Assembly: GCF_040954645.1 (NCBI RefSeq)
Contig: NC_092806.1
Coordinates: 108,890,231-108,954,230 of the forward strand
Reading direction: 5' to 3'
DNA from: Diabrotica undecimpunctata
Lineage: Eukaryota; Arthropoda; Insecta; Coleoptera; Chrysomelidae
DNA length: 64,000 nucleotides
A program made the translations under genes and the position numbers. Positions within the stretch are counted from its first letter, which is position 1. Each line of letters begins with the position of its first letter. Below are positions 12,881 to 26,102 of the stretch, one piece after another. The notes below the pieces were generated by a model. That model ran no database searches. It was not told the DNA's origin and saw nothing but the letters and a program-made list of their open reading frames with translations.

Positions 12881-13196
12881 TTTATAGTTAGAAAAATATT
12901 TTACTATAAAAGGCAACGAATAGAGTGAACCACCAATTATTTATTATCTCTCATCTGGGATGGAGACCTTTCTGATAGGCAAACAGAACATGCGGCCGAC
13001 TCGCATTTGCCTCGCGGTCAATTTTTTTAGAGGTTCAGATCCTGACTCTGATCATAAAAACAAGAAAGCTAACCTAGTAGTTTAAAATCCTAAGTTAATC
13101 TGCTACTCGGATTAGAATACGCTGGTATCTAACCGACCTATTAAGGAGCAGTACGGCAAGAGTTAAGGGTTGTTCGTTCGGTGATATTCCTCCATA
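12881..13196. other. Unassigned; possible SINE-like trace
   Basis: GCGGCCGACTCGCATTTGCC followed by GGTTCAGATCC (near 12990-13045) vaguely recalls a tRNA-derived SINE with a B box. I could not pair stems, so I make no firm call. Confidence 0.25.
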
Positions 13197-13342
<146 letters not shown>

Positions 13343-13429
13343 GGATCACTCAGAGTGGTGGGGTTTTCGGTCAAAGGGTGGAGAAAAAAGACAAAGAAGT
13401 TGGCTACTTCATCTATTTATTTAAAAACG

Positions 13430-13459
13430 TTTCGCTCTCTAATTAAAAAGCATCATCAG
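13430..13459 (-). ncRNA. Hammerhead-ribozyme-like motif (Penelope tail)
   Basis: The minus strand reads CTGATGA, a helix-II hairpin GCTTT...AGAGC with a U-G pair, then GAAA. The stem differs from the copy at 4979-5010 in loop and one pair but stays foldable. Helices I and III were not resolved. Confidence 0.45.
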
Positions 13460-14313
13460 TTCATCTAAAAAGCACAATATGAAAAACCAAACATCCATAG
13501 AAAAGTTAATATAAATGTGTTACGTCAAAAAGACATGTAGCAGTCAGTGGTGTAAAATGTAAAGAAGCTTAAGAAATTAGACATTAATTAATTAGGTTGT
13601 ATAAACAATAAATTAAAACTAAATACAGTTTACAATTTGATTCCAACCTAGCACAGCAAAAGACCATGTGGTTATTGTATATGTAATTTAAAAAAGTATG
13701 TAAAAAGCTTATTTAAAAAAATAAGTATTTGCCGAGAACTAACAAGATCATAAGATCACACTTCCAACAGTATGATATTAATTTAATTTAATTTTTACTT
13801 TAGGTAACATTATTTAAAAGATTAAGAACTTATTATTGTAATATTAAAAAAGGTGTAATGAAGTTACCACAAAAGCTTCCAATGCTTACAGGAGACACCC
13901 GGCAAATGGGAGCACATTTCAGATCCACATTGCTATCACGTGAAAAGAAGTGAAGTCAAAACATGACACAGTACAAGGCGAGTTACCAACCGCTAATGCA
14001 ATAAAGCGGTAAGTTTAAAAAATATGAAAAAGTAGGCAAAAGCCTTGTCTGTACGAACCATTAAATGAAAGAAAAAATGTTTAAGAACACCATCTTCCCT
14101 TCAGGGAATGGCTGGGAGAAAAAGAACAAACAAGTGAGATCGATCACTACATATCATATAAAAGTGTCTAAGTTATAACTGGTTGGTCAATGACAGGTGC
14201 AGATTTAAATTCAACTTCCAACTCTCCAAGGTCACAGATAATAAAATATATTTATTTACATTTATTTACGTGATAAGGTAATAGATGCTTTTATGAAATT
14301 TGATAAAGACAAA

Positions 14314-14640
14314 TTATTTGAGAGATTGCCTTTTTACGAGATTGCGTTCGTTGCCAAGAATCTTAACTTCATTAAAGTCAACCTTGTGATTATTGTTAAT
14401 AGCATGTTGAGCAAGAGCACAAGTATGCTTAGATAAGTTAATATTACTACGGTGTGTCTTAAGACGCCCTCGCAGTGATCTCCCTGTCTGATCGATGTAG
14501 CACGAGTCACACTCAGCACAAGGTATGTTATAGATCACATTGACTTGTTCCAAAAGGGACAAGGGTGTTTTAGTTTTAGAAAATAAGTTTCTGACAGTCT
14601 TGGCAAACGTATTGAAATACTGGTCGTATTGCAGAAAATT
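14314..14640 (-). pseudogene. GIY-YIG endonuclease domain of a Penelope-like ORF
   Basis: The frame contains NVIYNIPCAECDSCYIDQTG, then RSLRGRLKTHRSNI, then a His-rich stretch. This is the Penelope-type GIY-YIG domain with its Cys-rich insertion, which nicks DNA to prime target-primed insertion. YIDQTG replaces the common YIGQTG, a Gly to Asp change. About 25 codons upstream (FSKTKTPLSLLEQ) still read in frame. The domain is open, but the RT in front of it is not recognisable, so the copy is dead. Confidence 0.75.
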
Positions 14641-14779
14641 GACTTGTTCTACATATTACATTAATTTGTTTATGATGCCCATTCCGTAATTCTTACGTTC
14701 TGTACCATGTGTATAAAAATTGGATATGAAGGCCCAAATTATTATCATAATCTTTGGCTCAATAATCTCTTACGTATCC

Positions 14780-15574
14780 TGGCCTGTTCCCAGATTCGTC
14801 TCAATTCTCTTCGGATTTGGGTGAACTGTTATCATATCCTGATGTTTAATACCCCTAAGTAGGTCTCATCTCCATACAACCACCTAATTCTCAGTCGGCC
14901 TCGTGTTGTCTGGCATTCGTATTCCAAGTCCACTTGGTATAATTTAAAGTAATATCTTTTGCTCCATTGTTCTTGTTCGTTTATATCCAAATACTTTACA
15001 ATCTAATAGTTTTTACTCCATATATGAGGACCGACCTCAGCAGTGTATTGTATAAATAATTTTAGTTTGTTGAATATTTCTTAGGTGAGATTCTTTTGGA
15101 GTTTATAGTATACCCTATTAGTAATTTATTCATCTTTTTATTTCTTTCCCCACTTTGGTAAGTGTCAACCTGTTCAAAGATACGACTTTTAAAGACCGTT
15201 TGCTACTTTGCTTTAGGATCCTTCCAAAACCTAGTTTGCTTTAGGATCCTTAGTAACCAGTATATATTTGGTTTTGTCTTAGTTGATATCTAGAGAAATT
15301 GTTTCGACGTTGACTCCAAGGCTACGAAATATTGCTTAACGTTTCGTTTGCTACATACTATAATGTTAATGTCATTAGCGTATGCTAAGATTTGTATCGA
15401 TATATTGTAAATAGTACCACCGTGTCTAATTAGCGTATCTTGGACTCGCATTTCCAGGGTATTATTAAGTAGGAGGCACACCAGCGCATCCTCTTTTCTC
15501 TTCATCGGTCCATCCTTTATCCCAAAAGTTCTAAAATTATATATCATATAGTTCACCGTTCTAGTAGATCCCAC
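14780..15574 (-). pseudogene. Non-LTR retrotransposon RT palm/thumb fragment
   Basis: The minus frame 15574-15290 has KEDALVCLLLNNTLE, then GGTIYNISIQILAYANDINI. This matches the GDALACLLFNxALE and LAYADDIDI blocks of insect LINE RTs. The catalytic ADD is AND here. Downstream, broken frames read LYNTLLRSVLIYGVKT, the thumb region. It is degenerate throughout. It resembles the LINE lineage of the fragments at 30.9 and 37.0 kb. Confidence 0.6.
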
Positions 15575-17495
15575 TTAAAATTTGATCTATTCCTGATGTG
15601 TTATTATTCTTAAATTTTTGATTTGCTGGAGCAACCTTCGTAATGAGAGGTGGTCTCTCTTTTGGGTTAAATAGATTCTAGTCATTTTGATCAGCTAAGG
15701 TGTTATCTGCCCTAGAGGCTCACATTAAACCATAACCTTTGCCAAATTTTCAACACTTTATTCAGAATTTGTTAGGGCAATAAAAAGACACATTGCCAAA
15801 ATAAGTAGATAGTTAAATAAAGAGTAAATAACCAAAAGTAAGATCGCTGAAACAGTTAAATTATGAAGTAAAACGAGACGAGCAAACTGTAATAGGTGTC
15901 ACAGCTTACATACGAGTATGAGCAGCGCGTGACCGACTAAGTTAGATGGAGAAATTTGCATAATGCCAATGCTAAATTTAAGTTACCTGAAACAAGAAGT
16001 TTGTTATTTCTAAAGGACTGTAGTTCGTTGTGAGCTAGTTCTTGGGGAAAAGTGACAAAAGAAATTGCGAAATGTACACTTTTCTTTCGAAAGAGCTATT
16101 CCGGACATCCTTTATAGGTATGTCTTTGTTACATATTTAGTTTAAGATAATTTGAATTTGATCATTATAAAATTCTTAGAGTAATTGTTTGTCTGGTAGT
16201 TTTTGTCGGAAGTTGAAACCGTATCCGACATGAGTGGGTATACAAGGTTGAAAAACTAATATCCTAGAACAAACTTATATAAAATATAGCTCGCGGAAAA
16301 AGATTTCATCAAAAATTTACTAATATTTTAGGAAAAATAAAATAAAAGAAAATTTTTATTACAAATTTTAACATTCATATGTTTTAATATTGAATCAACG
16401 TTCTAAATCCTAATAAGATTTTTTCTGCCTCATTAGATTTTCTAATAAATGAATTTCGTGACAGCGGATATTTAAACTCCATTGTAGAAAATATCTCCAT
16501 AGCTTTGTAAACAATGAGGTTTTTTAAAGAGTCTTAAGTTTTCTCATTTTGCTTTAATGGTTATTTGGCAATTTCAACAGTAGTTACATTTAATTATGTT
16601 TTCATGAGCTTCAGGGGTCATGGCTTAGAATAAAACATAGTAGTTAAAAATGTTGTTTTCCTAAATTTCTTGAGAAATAAATGGGAAGGCAATATACCCC
16701 AACTTTTCCAGGAAGCAAAATCATAGTTATAAACAAGAATAAACATTACTCCTATGCATTTTTTTTACACTTAATACAAATTATGAAACTGTTCACTGAT
16801 CCTACTATTGATGTGATTTCTAATAATATTTTAACCATTATAGTTCATGTATAGACACGCCCAAGTGGTAATTTTAACAAAATGTTCAGTATAGAAAAAT
16901 CTTGACAAAACTGACTTGACTTGACAACTCTTTATAGAATTGGCGGTAACAAAGCTATGTTGACCTATTACATTTATCTCTTATAAATCCCACTTAAGCG
17001 TTATTATATTTCAATAAAATTTCTATTTGCGATATATTTTTTACTGCTTTTAACACGGTACACGAGTATATTTGAGCTTATTTTTCCTTAGAAGGAGGTT
17101 CTGCAAACAGATATCTTTATATTATCCTACCTATTCACTAAAACCACCCCCTTCTACATGTGCTTAGTTTATTGTCGCAGATACCGTACTTCGAAAGGGG
17201 GAAGGCTGCTGTAAAACTTACGACACGTTCGGCGCACTTTCTTCTCTTATTTTTGTCGTTGGTGCGGCTGTTGTTTATCTTTTCCTTCTTTCTTCTTAAT
17301 GACTGCTTAAATGTAATTGTGTACACTATTACAATTATCCTTACGTCTCTCAACCCACCTTTCTCTCAGACAATGCAAAAATCAAGATATGGCAATTGAA
17401 ATTACGGTTGCTGGAAAGAAGGATAATTGACAGATCAAAAAGGAGAAGATGTGGCCATCTGGGTACATGGGTCTTGGTCGGTGGCTTAGTTCGGA
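15575..17495. other. No gene recognised
   Basis: AT-rich with only short unsupported frames. Those at 17138-17399 overlap on both strands and show no motif. Confidence 0.45.
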
Positions 17496-17685
17496 CATTA
17501 GCTAGGAAAAAGAATAATAATTAACAGTTAACATTAGCTACAGAAAATAAGAAAAATTAACAGTTGACATTAATCACGGAAAAAAGAAGAATTGAGAGTT
17601 GACATAAGCTACGGAAAAGAAAAAAGAGTTGATAGCTGAAATTAGCTGAATAAAGGAAGAAGAGTTGGTGGCTGACAGTTAACAG
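17496..17685. repeat. Imperfect 36-bp tandem repeat, about five copies
   Basis: The unit is roughly ACATTAGCTACGGAAAA followed by AAGAAAAATTAACAGTTG. Copies start near 17497, 17533, 17569, 17605 and 17641, with increasing divergence to the right. Confidence 0.7.
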
Positions 17686-17776
17686 CCGTCATCCGGTATC
17701 TTGTAAAGTCAGTATTTTCGTGTGCTGTCAAAATTTTCTCACGCGCAACCCACTCATATTCTACTCAAAGCCAAAA

Positions 17777-17779
<3 letters not shown>

Positions 17780-17859
<80 letters not shown>
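17780..17859. repeat. (TA)n microsatellite, left flank of the provirus
   Basis: Pure TA. It continues on the other side of the provirus at 25586, so the provirus integrated into one long TA array. Confidence 0.95.
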
Positions 17860-17865
<6 letters not shown>

Positions 17866-18083
17866 GTAGCCATAAGCTCCCTTACTATTAAGAATCAGCA
17901 GATTCCGATATCCGACGTTATAAATAGGAAGACATCAATATTTTAATTATTATTGTAATTATTATGTTTCAATAGTCAAGTTTAAATCATTAAATGTAGT
18001 AGTTTGTAGAATTTCTCAAAAATTGTAACTTTTTCGAAATAAAGATTTTTTTTTGGGAATATCGACGTTGAAGAAACATTTCT
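17860..18083 (+). repeat. 5' LTR
   Basis: The terminal inverted octamers are AGAAATGT and ACATTTCT. AATAAA (18049) precedes a T9 run and probably serves as the poly(A) signal. By eye it differs from the 3' LTR only by one T in that run (9 versus 10). Confidence 0.9.
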
Positions 18084-18100
18084 GGCGCTGCGAACCACAG
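18083..18100 (+). promoter_or_regulatory. Primer-binding site candidate
   Basis: TGGCGCTGCGAACCAC follows the 5' LTR directly. TGGCG starts are used by insect Gypsy elements primed by tRNA-Ser or tRNA-Arg; which tRNA is not resolved. Confidence 0.55.
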
Positions 18101-18392
18101 GATATTTCATACAGAAACATAGTCGTTTCCTGGTCTACATTAGTTTAATGAAATCCTGAAGAACCTGGTAAAAGAGAAAAATGTATTGGAAATCAAACAC
18201 GATCATCCTTGCGTAAGTTTTTCCTTTCTTTACCATTGTTTATGAGCATTTATTATTTTAATTGAATTCTTAAACATTCACATTGAATTTATTATTTATT
18301 GTTTATTGAATTTATATTATTTATAACATTTTACTTCAACGAATTTTTTATATATACTTGCATTTATATGTTTTCATGTTTCCATATATTTT

Positions 18393-19637
18393 ATGAGTAC
18401 ATTGAATGATATTTCCCAAAATAGTATCGAAAATTTAAGTTTACTATTCGACAATTTAAATCTAAAAATAAAAAGAAATCTACAAACCTCTAAATCTAAG
18501 CCTGCATCTAAATTACGTTCCAAAATGCCGATGACCAATAGCGATATTGCTAGCCTTTGCTCAACTCTGCCCGAATTCTCTTCTGGAGACAACCTCTCCA
18601 CCTTTATCAAAGCAGTAGATAATTTAATAGTTTTCTTAGGCACCCAAGATTTAAATTCGTCCCAAGAATATATCTTAAATTCCCATGTCGTATCTCGAAT
18701 TAAAGGAGAACCTAGAAATTTCTTAAACTATTCTAATAAAACCAATTGGACAGAAATTCGTCCAGCGTTATTAACTAAATACGGAGACAGACGTTCCGAA
18801 GACATATTAGTAACACAACTATCCACCACCGTCCAAAAACATAGTGAATCCTACGACAATTATCATCAGAGAATAACTACAAATCTGAACGATTTACTTC
18901 AACACATCACCCTAAACGATAATCCCGCGACAGTAACTTTTAAAACTCCATACTTTAAAAACATTGCCCTCAAAACTTTCTGTACCGGAATCAACGAGCC
19001 TTATTGCGAATACTTATCTCATTTTGAATTAAATTCCCTAGAAGAAGCCCTTCAAAAGTGTATTGCCTACGATAACCACAAAAATCAACAACAATACATG
19101 AACTTCCTTAAGAGCCAACAAAACAAAAAGGCCCCACTCAAAAATAAACCCTATCAATCTTCGAATAATCAAAGATCCACAAACTTCCAACCCACATACT
19201 CAAACTTCCAACCCACGCATTCAAATTATGTGAGACCTTCAACTCACAACACAGAGCCCAATTTTAACTTCGCTCCACAACAGAACTATAATTTTCCTCA
19301 GAGACAAAATTTCAGTTCTCACGAACAAACTCAATCCTTCCAACGAAACAATGTTCCGAAAAACAACCAACAAAGATTAAATAAATATAAAGCTCCTCGA
19401 CCCCAACCAAATTTTGCTACTCCAATGAGCGGTGTTCAAACTACCACAACCAGAAACCATCAGCCCATGACAATTACAACTAATAGAAGCCACAATTTTC
19501 ACATAGACTCAAATGATACCCAATATTTCGAAAATGATTTCGAAAATTACGAATCCGAACAAGAGCCCGATTTGCATGATGAAAATCATCAGGATTTTCA
19601 AGCCATCCCGTTAGACGATCATCCACCCCCTGTATAA
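18393..19637 (+). CDS. gag: Gag-like protein
   Basis: An uninterrupted 414-codon frame begins 309 bases after the 5' LTR. The N-terminal half is a capsid-like helical region (from about residue 60, LPEFSSGDNLSTFIKAVDNL). The C-terminal third is rich in Asn, Gln and Pro, with tandem NFQPTYS/NFQPTHS-type repeats near residue 270. I see no CCHC zinc knuckle, which is usual for errantivirus Gag. pol lies in the -1 frame relative to gag (its protease Asp-Thr-Gly block starts about 80 bases past the gag stop), so ribosomal frameshifting would be expected, but I did not pin the slip site. It is the only intact frame of the provirus. Confidence 0.85.
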   Translation: MSTLNDISQNSIENLSLLFDNLNLKIKRNLQTSKSKPASKLRSKMPMTNSDIASLCSTLPEFSSGDNLSTFIKAVDNLIVFLGTQDLNSSQEYILNSHVVSRIKGEPRNFLNYSNKTNWTEIRPALLTKYGDRRSEDILVTQLSTTVQKHSESYDNYHQRITTNLNDLLQHITLNDNPATVTFKTPYFKNIALKTFCTGINEPYCEYLSHFELNSLEEALQKCIAYDNHKNQQQYMNFLKSQQNKKAPLKNKPYQSSNNQRSTNFQPTYSNFQPTHSNYVRPSTHNTEPNFNFAPQQNYNFPQRQNFSSHEQTQSFQRNNVPKNNQQRLNKYKAPRPQPNFATPMSGVQTTTTRNHQPMTITTNRSHNFHIDSNDTQYFENDFENYESEQEPDLHDENHQDFQAIPLDDHPPPV

Positions 19638-22600
19638 ACCTACATAATATTGAAAGTTCCCCTGGGTTACCCTGCTTCGTTACACCCAAAACACATCTAC
19701 GCGTTTTAATCGATACCGGCGGTTCCCATTCAATTTTAAATCCGCGAGCTCTCAAACTATTTGATAAAAATCATATTTATCTAAAACCTTTTTCGCTAAC
19801 GTCAATGAAAATTACTTCCAATCACGACTTAAATATTAAGACGCCACTATTCCTAGAATATGGAATTCCACAAACATTCGACGTAAAAGTCGCCGACTTT
19901 AGTCAGCACTTTGATATCCTCCTTGGAACTTACGATCTGAAAAGATTCCACGCCACAATTAGCTACGCAACTCATACTTTAACCTTTGAAAATTCTCATG
20001 TTAGCATTCCATTTGAAACTTTATACCAAAAAATTCCAGTAAGCGTTCATAATGGTGAAGTTTTATTGCACGAAAGACACTTTCAAGGTATCAAAATTCC
20101 CCATTCTATTCACTTTGCAAAAAACGGTTTTATACACACTATCGACTTACCTATGCCTATGAAATTTAATAAGAGAATTGAAGTTGAGAACTTTTGTAAT
20201 TATAATATAGTAAAAATTCCGACGACGCATTTTAATGAAAATAAAATCCGTACTTCGCACTTAAATAACGAAGAAAAGTGTAAAATTATAAATCTTTGCA
20301 AAAAATATAAAGACGTATTTTACGACGAAAACAAAAATTTAACTTTCACGTCAGCTTTTAGACACGAAATTAAAACGAAGGATGAAAATCCGATATATGT
20401 AAAGGGATTTCGGCATCCCAAAGCAATGCAGGAAGAAATAAAAAACAAATAAATAATTTATTAGATAATAAGATAATTCGACCGTCAATTTCACCGTACT
20501 CAGCTCCAGTTTGGATAGTACCAAAAAAAGCTGATGCCTCAGGTCAGAAAAAATTTAGATTAGTAATTGATTACAGGAAGCTCAATGATCATACTGAAAG
20601 TGATCGCTACCCACTTCCTCAGATAGATGAGATACTGGATAACTTAGGAAAAGCCAGTTATTTCACAACATTAGATTTAGCTCAAGGTTACCATCAGATT
20701 GAAGTTCATCCGGATTCTATTTGAAAAACAGCCTTTTCAGTTCCGCATGGTCACTTTGAATTTTTACGTATGCCCTTTGGTTTAAAGAATAGCCCAGCAA
20801 CATTCGAAAGGTTAATGGACAATATTCTTAGGCCCTTTATTCATAAGTTTTGCTTCGTCTACATGGACGATGTCATTATTTTTTCCAAGTCACTGCAAGA
20901 ACACTTAGTTCATATTGCGACTATTTTTGACACTTTCAGAAAAAATAATTTAAAAATTCAGTTAGATAAATCTGAGTTTCTCACGAAAGAAGTTTCTTTC
21001 TTAGGTCACGTAGTGACAACCTAAGGAATCAAACCTAACCCAGCAAAAATCGAAGCTATACAAAAATATCCTCTACCAAAAACAGTAAAAGAAATTAAAT
21101 CATTTCTTGGTTTAATCGGTTACTACCGAAGATTCATACCCAACTTTGCAAAAATAACGTCCCCATTTTCGAGATGTACTCGAAAAGGAGCAACTATCGA
21201 CCCCACAAATCCAAATTATTTAGAATGTTTTGCAAAATGCAAACAATTGTTAACTAATTCTCCAGTCTTACAATATCCAGACTTCGAAAAGCCTTTTGTA
21301 CTGACTACAGACGCCTCTAATATAGCTATAGGATCAGTATTATCTCAAAATAATCACCCTATTGCCTACTATTCTCGAACTCTAAATTCCGCAGAACAAA
21401 ACTACTCCACTATTGAAAAAGAACTTTTAGCCATACTAGATTCTTGTAAACACTTCCGTATGTATTTATACAACCAAAAATTCACTGTCGAAACAGATCA
21501 CAATCCTCTCGTATGGATCTACAAAATTAAAGACCCCACTTCTAGATTAGCCCGATGGAGACTTAAACTAGAAGAATATGATTTTGAAGTTAAATATAAA
21601 AAAGGCAAAGAGAATCAAGTTGCTGATGCTCTTAGCCGAGTCCAAATAAATGCCCTAAGCTCGAGTTCAGAATGTGCTGAACCCCCGAATTCAGAATGTG
21701 CTGAACCACCCGACAATTTCGACATAGACGATTTCCTTGCCGATTTTGACAACTTACAAAACAGTACTAACACACAACATACATCAGTTGAGAACCCTAT
21801 CACTGGAATAGAGATTTCACCTGAACCAATTAATTTATCCTCAAACCAAATTATTTTTAAACTAGAGTCAAATAATTTTGAAATTAAATACAAAAGAATT
21901 TTTAACAAACACCGTTACACTGTCACTTTGACAAATAATTAAAAAACAGAAATAGCAAATACCTTCCAAAATATCCTTAGACCAAATCAAAAATTTGCAA
22001 TAACAATCCCTCACGAATTTAGACCTTTTATCTGTAACTATTTTAAAGAAAAAATAAATTCCACAGTCAAAGCAATATTTTGCAATATACTATTTCAGGA
22101 CGGGCGGACGTAATTTCGGCCGGAAAAAGAGCAGGTACTAAAAGCCGGTAGGTAAATTCGGCCGGAGGTTTTAAGTTGCTTCCTTATCTCATAGGTATTT
22201 TCGGCCGCAAATCAAATAAAATAACAGAATGCTTTATATTAAAATATTTCTTTATTTCAATAAAATTATTACATCAACTTATTTCTATAAATTAAGTAAA
22301 CTATAAATTTTTAAAAAACGTTTTGATGTGATACAGATTTAACGAAATTAATTCTAGAAATATTGTCAGACCCCTCGGCCGAAATTACCCCTGTCATAAA
22401 TGGTACCCCTTGATTTATGCAGGTAGGCCAAGGGATTACCGGCCGAAATTACGCCCGCCGTTCAGGACATAGAAGAAGAAAACCAACAAATAGAATGCAT
22501 AAAGAAATATCACGTAGAAAATCACAACGGAATAATTGAAACCTACAAACATTTAAAACAAAAATTTTATTGGCCCTCAATGCAGACAACTATTTCTAAT

Positions 22601-23564
22601 TTTATCAATAAATGCGAAATTTGCCTAAAAAATAAATACGAACGACGCCCTTATAAACTTCCACAATTAGGACCGTTGTTAGGTCAAAAACCTTTTGATA
22701 TATTACATATCGATCTATTCCACTGCAATAAAAACCTGTATCTCACAATAATAGATTCTTTTTCCAAATACGGTCAATGCTATAAGCTCACCGACAAAAC
22801 TTCCATTTCCATACTAAATAAATTAAGACACTACTTTTCGCACCACAATTATCCAAAAAAGATTGTATGCGACAGCGGCACCGAATTTAATTCCGCAGTC
22901 ATTAAAGAATTCCTAAATATCCACAAAATGGAAATACATTTTACAACAGTAAACAATTCTTCCTCAAACTCTCCAGTAGAGCGCTTTCATTCAACTCTTA
23001 TTGAAAAACTTAGGACCTTACAAGCCCAAAATCCAAATGATTCGTTAGATGACATTCTAACACACGCCATTCTTATTTACAACTAATCAATCCACAGTTC
23101 CACAGATTATTCCCCTTTCTCAATTCTGTACGGACCCTATGCAGAAGAAATACATTTCGACTTTGATCTTCCGATATACGAAACATATAATCAAAGACAT
23201 AAAGAAGAACTCCAACCCTTTATTGCAGAACTATATAATAAACAAAAACAAAAAAGACAACAACTTTTAGATAGACAAAATGAAAATGCCGAAGATATTC
23301 CGGAAATAGACCTTACAAAATCCCTATATGTTTCTAAAAAAAAAACATAAGTCCAAATTACAAGCCCCTTTCTCCACTATTCATCCAGAAACGCAAGACA
23401 AAACAAAAATAATCGGTAAAACAGATAAACAAAATTTAACAAGCACTCACCTTAAATATGTAAAACGAATACGAAAACATGTAGACAAACCTACTCAAGA
23501 CCCAAATTTTTCACAGGACAATCCTCGCCCTGGTCCATCCACTCAATATTCAGATTCCGAATAA
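19638..23564 (+). pseudogene. pol: Pol polyprotein (protease, RT, RNase H, integrase), broken
   Basis: The order is protease with LIDTGGSHSIL near 19710; RT with fingers near 20490, [14 protein letters not shown], and YMDDVIIF at 20859; RNase H with TTDASNIAIGSVLS at 21305 and TDHNPLVW; and integrase. The integrase has a zinc-binding H-H-C-C region near 22510-22630 (YHVENHNG, CEICLKNK) and the catalytic Asp-Asp-Glu blocks LHIDLF, CDSGTEFN and SPVERFHSTL. Breaks: a shift in an A-run near 20440; TGA at 20722; TAA at 21022, 21940 and 23084; and a shift in an A-run near 23335. A 359-bp MITE sits between RNase H and integrase, and its length plus duplication accounts exactly for the frame change there. 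Catalytic motifs are otherwise preserved. Confidence 0.9.
22102..22460. mobile_element. MITE with GGCCGAAATTA-rich inverted ends
   Basis: The left end GGGCGGACGTAATTTCGGCC is matched by the right end GGCCGAAATTACGCCCGCCG. They are flanked by a perfect 8-bp duplication TTCAGGAC (22094-22101 and 22461-22468). Extra copies of CGGCCGAAATTA sit inside both halves. There is no coding capacity. The 8-bp duplication suggests hAT-type mobilisation. Removing 367 bases restores the pol reading frame, which confirms the ends. Confidence 0.9.
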
Positions 23565-24005
23565 CGGTTATAAAAAGACGACTCTGAGTTAGACTTATTA
23601 AAATCACACATAATCTCTTTAGAAAATAAACAAAACGAAATTATTAAAAAATTTAATAACCAAATATCTTATGGAAACTCTTTTAACACGAGATTCGATA
23701 AACTTTTAGAAAAACTAAATTCTGATAATTCAATTCTCATATCTGCACTCAACAAATTATCAGCTGATTTTGACAGCTATATCATTCTACACAATGAGAT
23801 AATAAATCTGCAAAATATAAACGAATTTCTAATGAAACTTATGAGAACCATTACTTTATCTGAACTTAATATCTCTAATATAGAATTATTCACTTTAAAG
23901 GAAATAATAGACCTTAAAGAGAACCTTCTCAAAATTTATCCCAGAAATTCAATTCCCAATAGTAATGAACACCCTTATGAACTTATAGAGTCAACAAAAA
24001 CTATA

Positions 24006-24566
24006 GTGAGTGGGAGCCTTGTAACTGGCTCCCTATATTCGAGGGTTGGAAATCTTTTGATTCCAAGCCTTACTTCAAAGGACTTGTGAGTGGATGTATC
24101 TCCATAGGTTTGGTTCTTCAGTGACCGTTGAAGGATAAGGATTGTTAATGTGAGCAAATATAACTCCAGAGAAATAAAATCACCTTTAGTTTATCGACTT
24201 ATAATTAACTATTTTTAGAGTAAAGAGGTTCAAAACGACCGTAGCTGACAGTACAGTATCAAATAATTCTTTCTTTATCACACGTAAAGGAGAAAAACGT
24301 ATTTATGAGAAAAAATGCCCGATTTCGGCGTAGAGAAATATTTTATATGTGAATTGAGAGTGTTTTTAAACTGCACTTGCCTCAAGGGCGTGTGAGAACG
24401 AACTAATAAAAAAATACTTGGTGCGTAAAAGTGTAGATTACCCCTCTTGTATTTAGGTGTGAAAACTATTTAAGAGGCTGTGGTGGCGCCAACAAGTCGG
24501 CTATCCCGAGCAAACTTCATAAAGTGACTATTTTATTTATTCTACACTAAGAAAAGTGTAAAGAAC
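24006..24566 (+). mobile_element. Solo LTR inserted in env
   Basis: About 561 bases beginning GTGAGTGGGAG and ending AAAGAAC interrupt env. They are flanked by TATA on both sides (24002-24005 and 24567-24570), the 4-bp duplication of Ty3/Gypsy integration. An alternative cut gives AGT...ACT ends, also typical for errantiviruses. There is no internal coding. The best explanation is recombination between the LTRs of a second, different errantivirus-like element. Confidence 0.65.
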
Positions 24567-25346
24567 TATATTTTTATTTTATATTTTAAAATGATATGTT
24601 CATTTCTGGAACATATAGTTTGTGTAACTTCAAATACAATGCTCATAATAATTAAAATCCCTATATTCCATGAAATTCCTTACACTACCTATAAAATCTA
24701 TCCCATTCCAAACAAAGATCATGTTATGATTCTGCCACCTGCAAGCTACTATACAAATAATAAATGGTTCAACACTTGTATAGGACAAGGCGATAATATA
24801 GTTTGTTCCAACTATGTACAATCCAAATGTAACATACCCAATGTAGATAATTGCACAAAAACATTAATCACAGAGAACTTTTTCCAAGAAACCAGCAAAG
24901 TCATATTGCTAGGAATAGTTCACCCAATGAGAATCCAGCAGATAGAAATTAACTCAATCAGCCTCTTGACGACAGATGTACCAATAATGATTGAAGGTAT
25001 CCAATTTAATAAAAAGACGTCTCAAGACATTTCCATTCCAAAAATTGTTCCAATAAAATTAATACCAAACCATGAGATGAAAATTGAAAAATTAACAATC
25101 CCAGAGACACATGGCCAAATTCAACCAATAGATACCATAGAAGTACTACCCCGATTATCAATAGGACTGAGCACCACTTCTGTTGTAATATTTTTAACTA
25201 TTTTAGCTTTCCTAATAATCTTCCTAATTAGGAAAAGAAAACGAATTTCCAAAATCCTATTTGGAGAAAAATTGCATCCTGCCCAGATCCAGATACTAGA
25301 CGAGCTGATAGCCGAAGTAACCAAAACTTCGAGGACGAAGTCCCAA

Positions 25347-25360
25347 CCAATGGAGGGAGG
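25347..25360 (+). promoter_or_regulatory. Polypurine tract
   Basis: Purine-rich AATGGAGGGAGG immediately precedes the 3' LTR, where plus-strand priming is expected. Confidence 0.75.
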
Positions 25361-25987
<627 letters not shown>

Positions 25988-26033
25988 TATATATTTGTTC
26001 CAAACGAGTCACAAGTACTTCTTTTTTCTTATT

Positions 26034-26036
<3 letters not shown>

Positions 26037-26100
<64 letters not shown>
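26037..26100. repeat. (TA)n microsatellite
   Basis: Pure TA, 50 bases beyond the palindrome. Confidence 0.95.

Positions 26101-26102
<2 letters not shown>

Noticed and set aside
12980..13045. tRNA-derived SINE suggested by GGTTCAGATCC
   Set aside because: No A box and no stems; kept only as a possible trace.
24475..24500. Primer-binding-site-like TGGCGCCAACAAG inside the solo LTR
   Set aside because: The TATA duplications place the LTR end 70 bases further on, so the match is probably chance.
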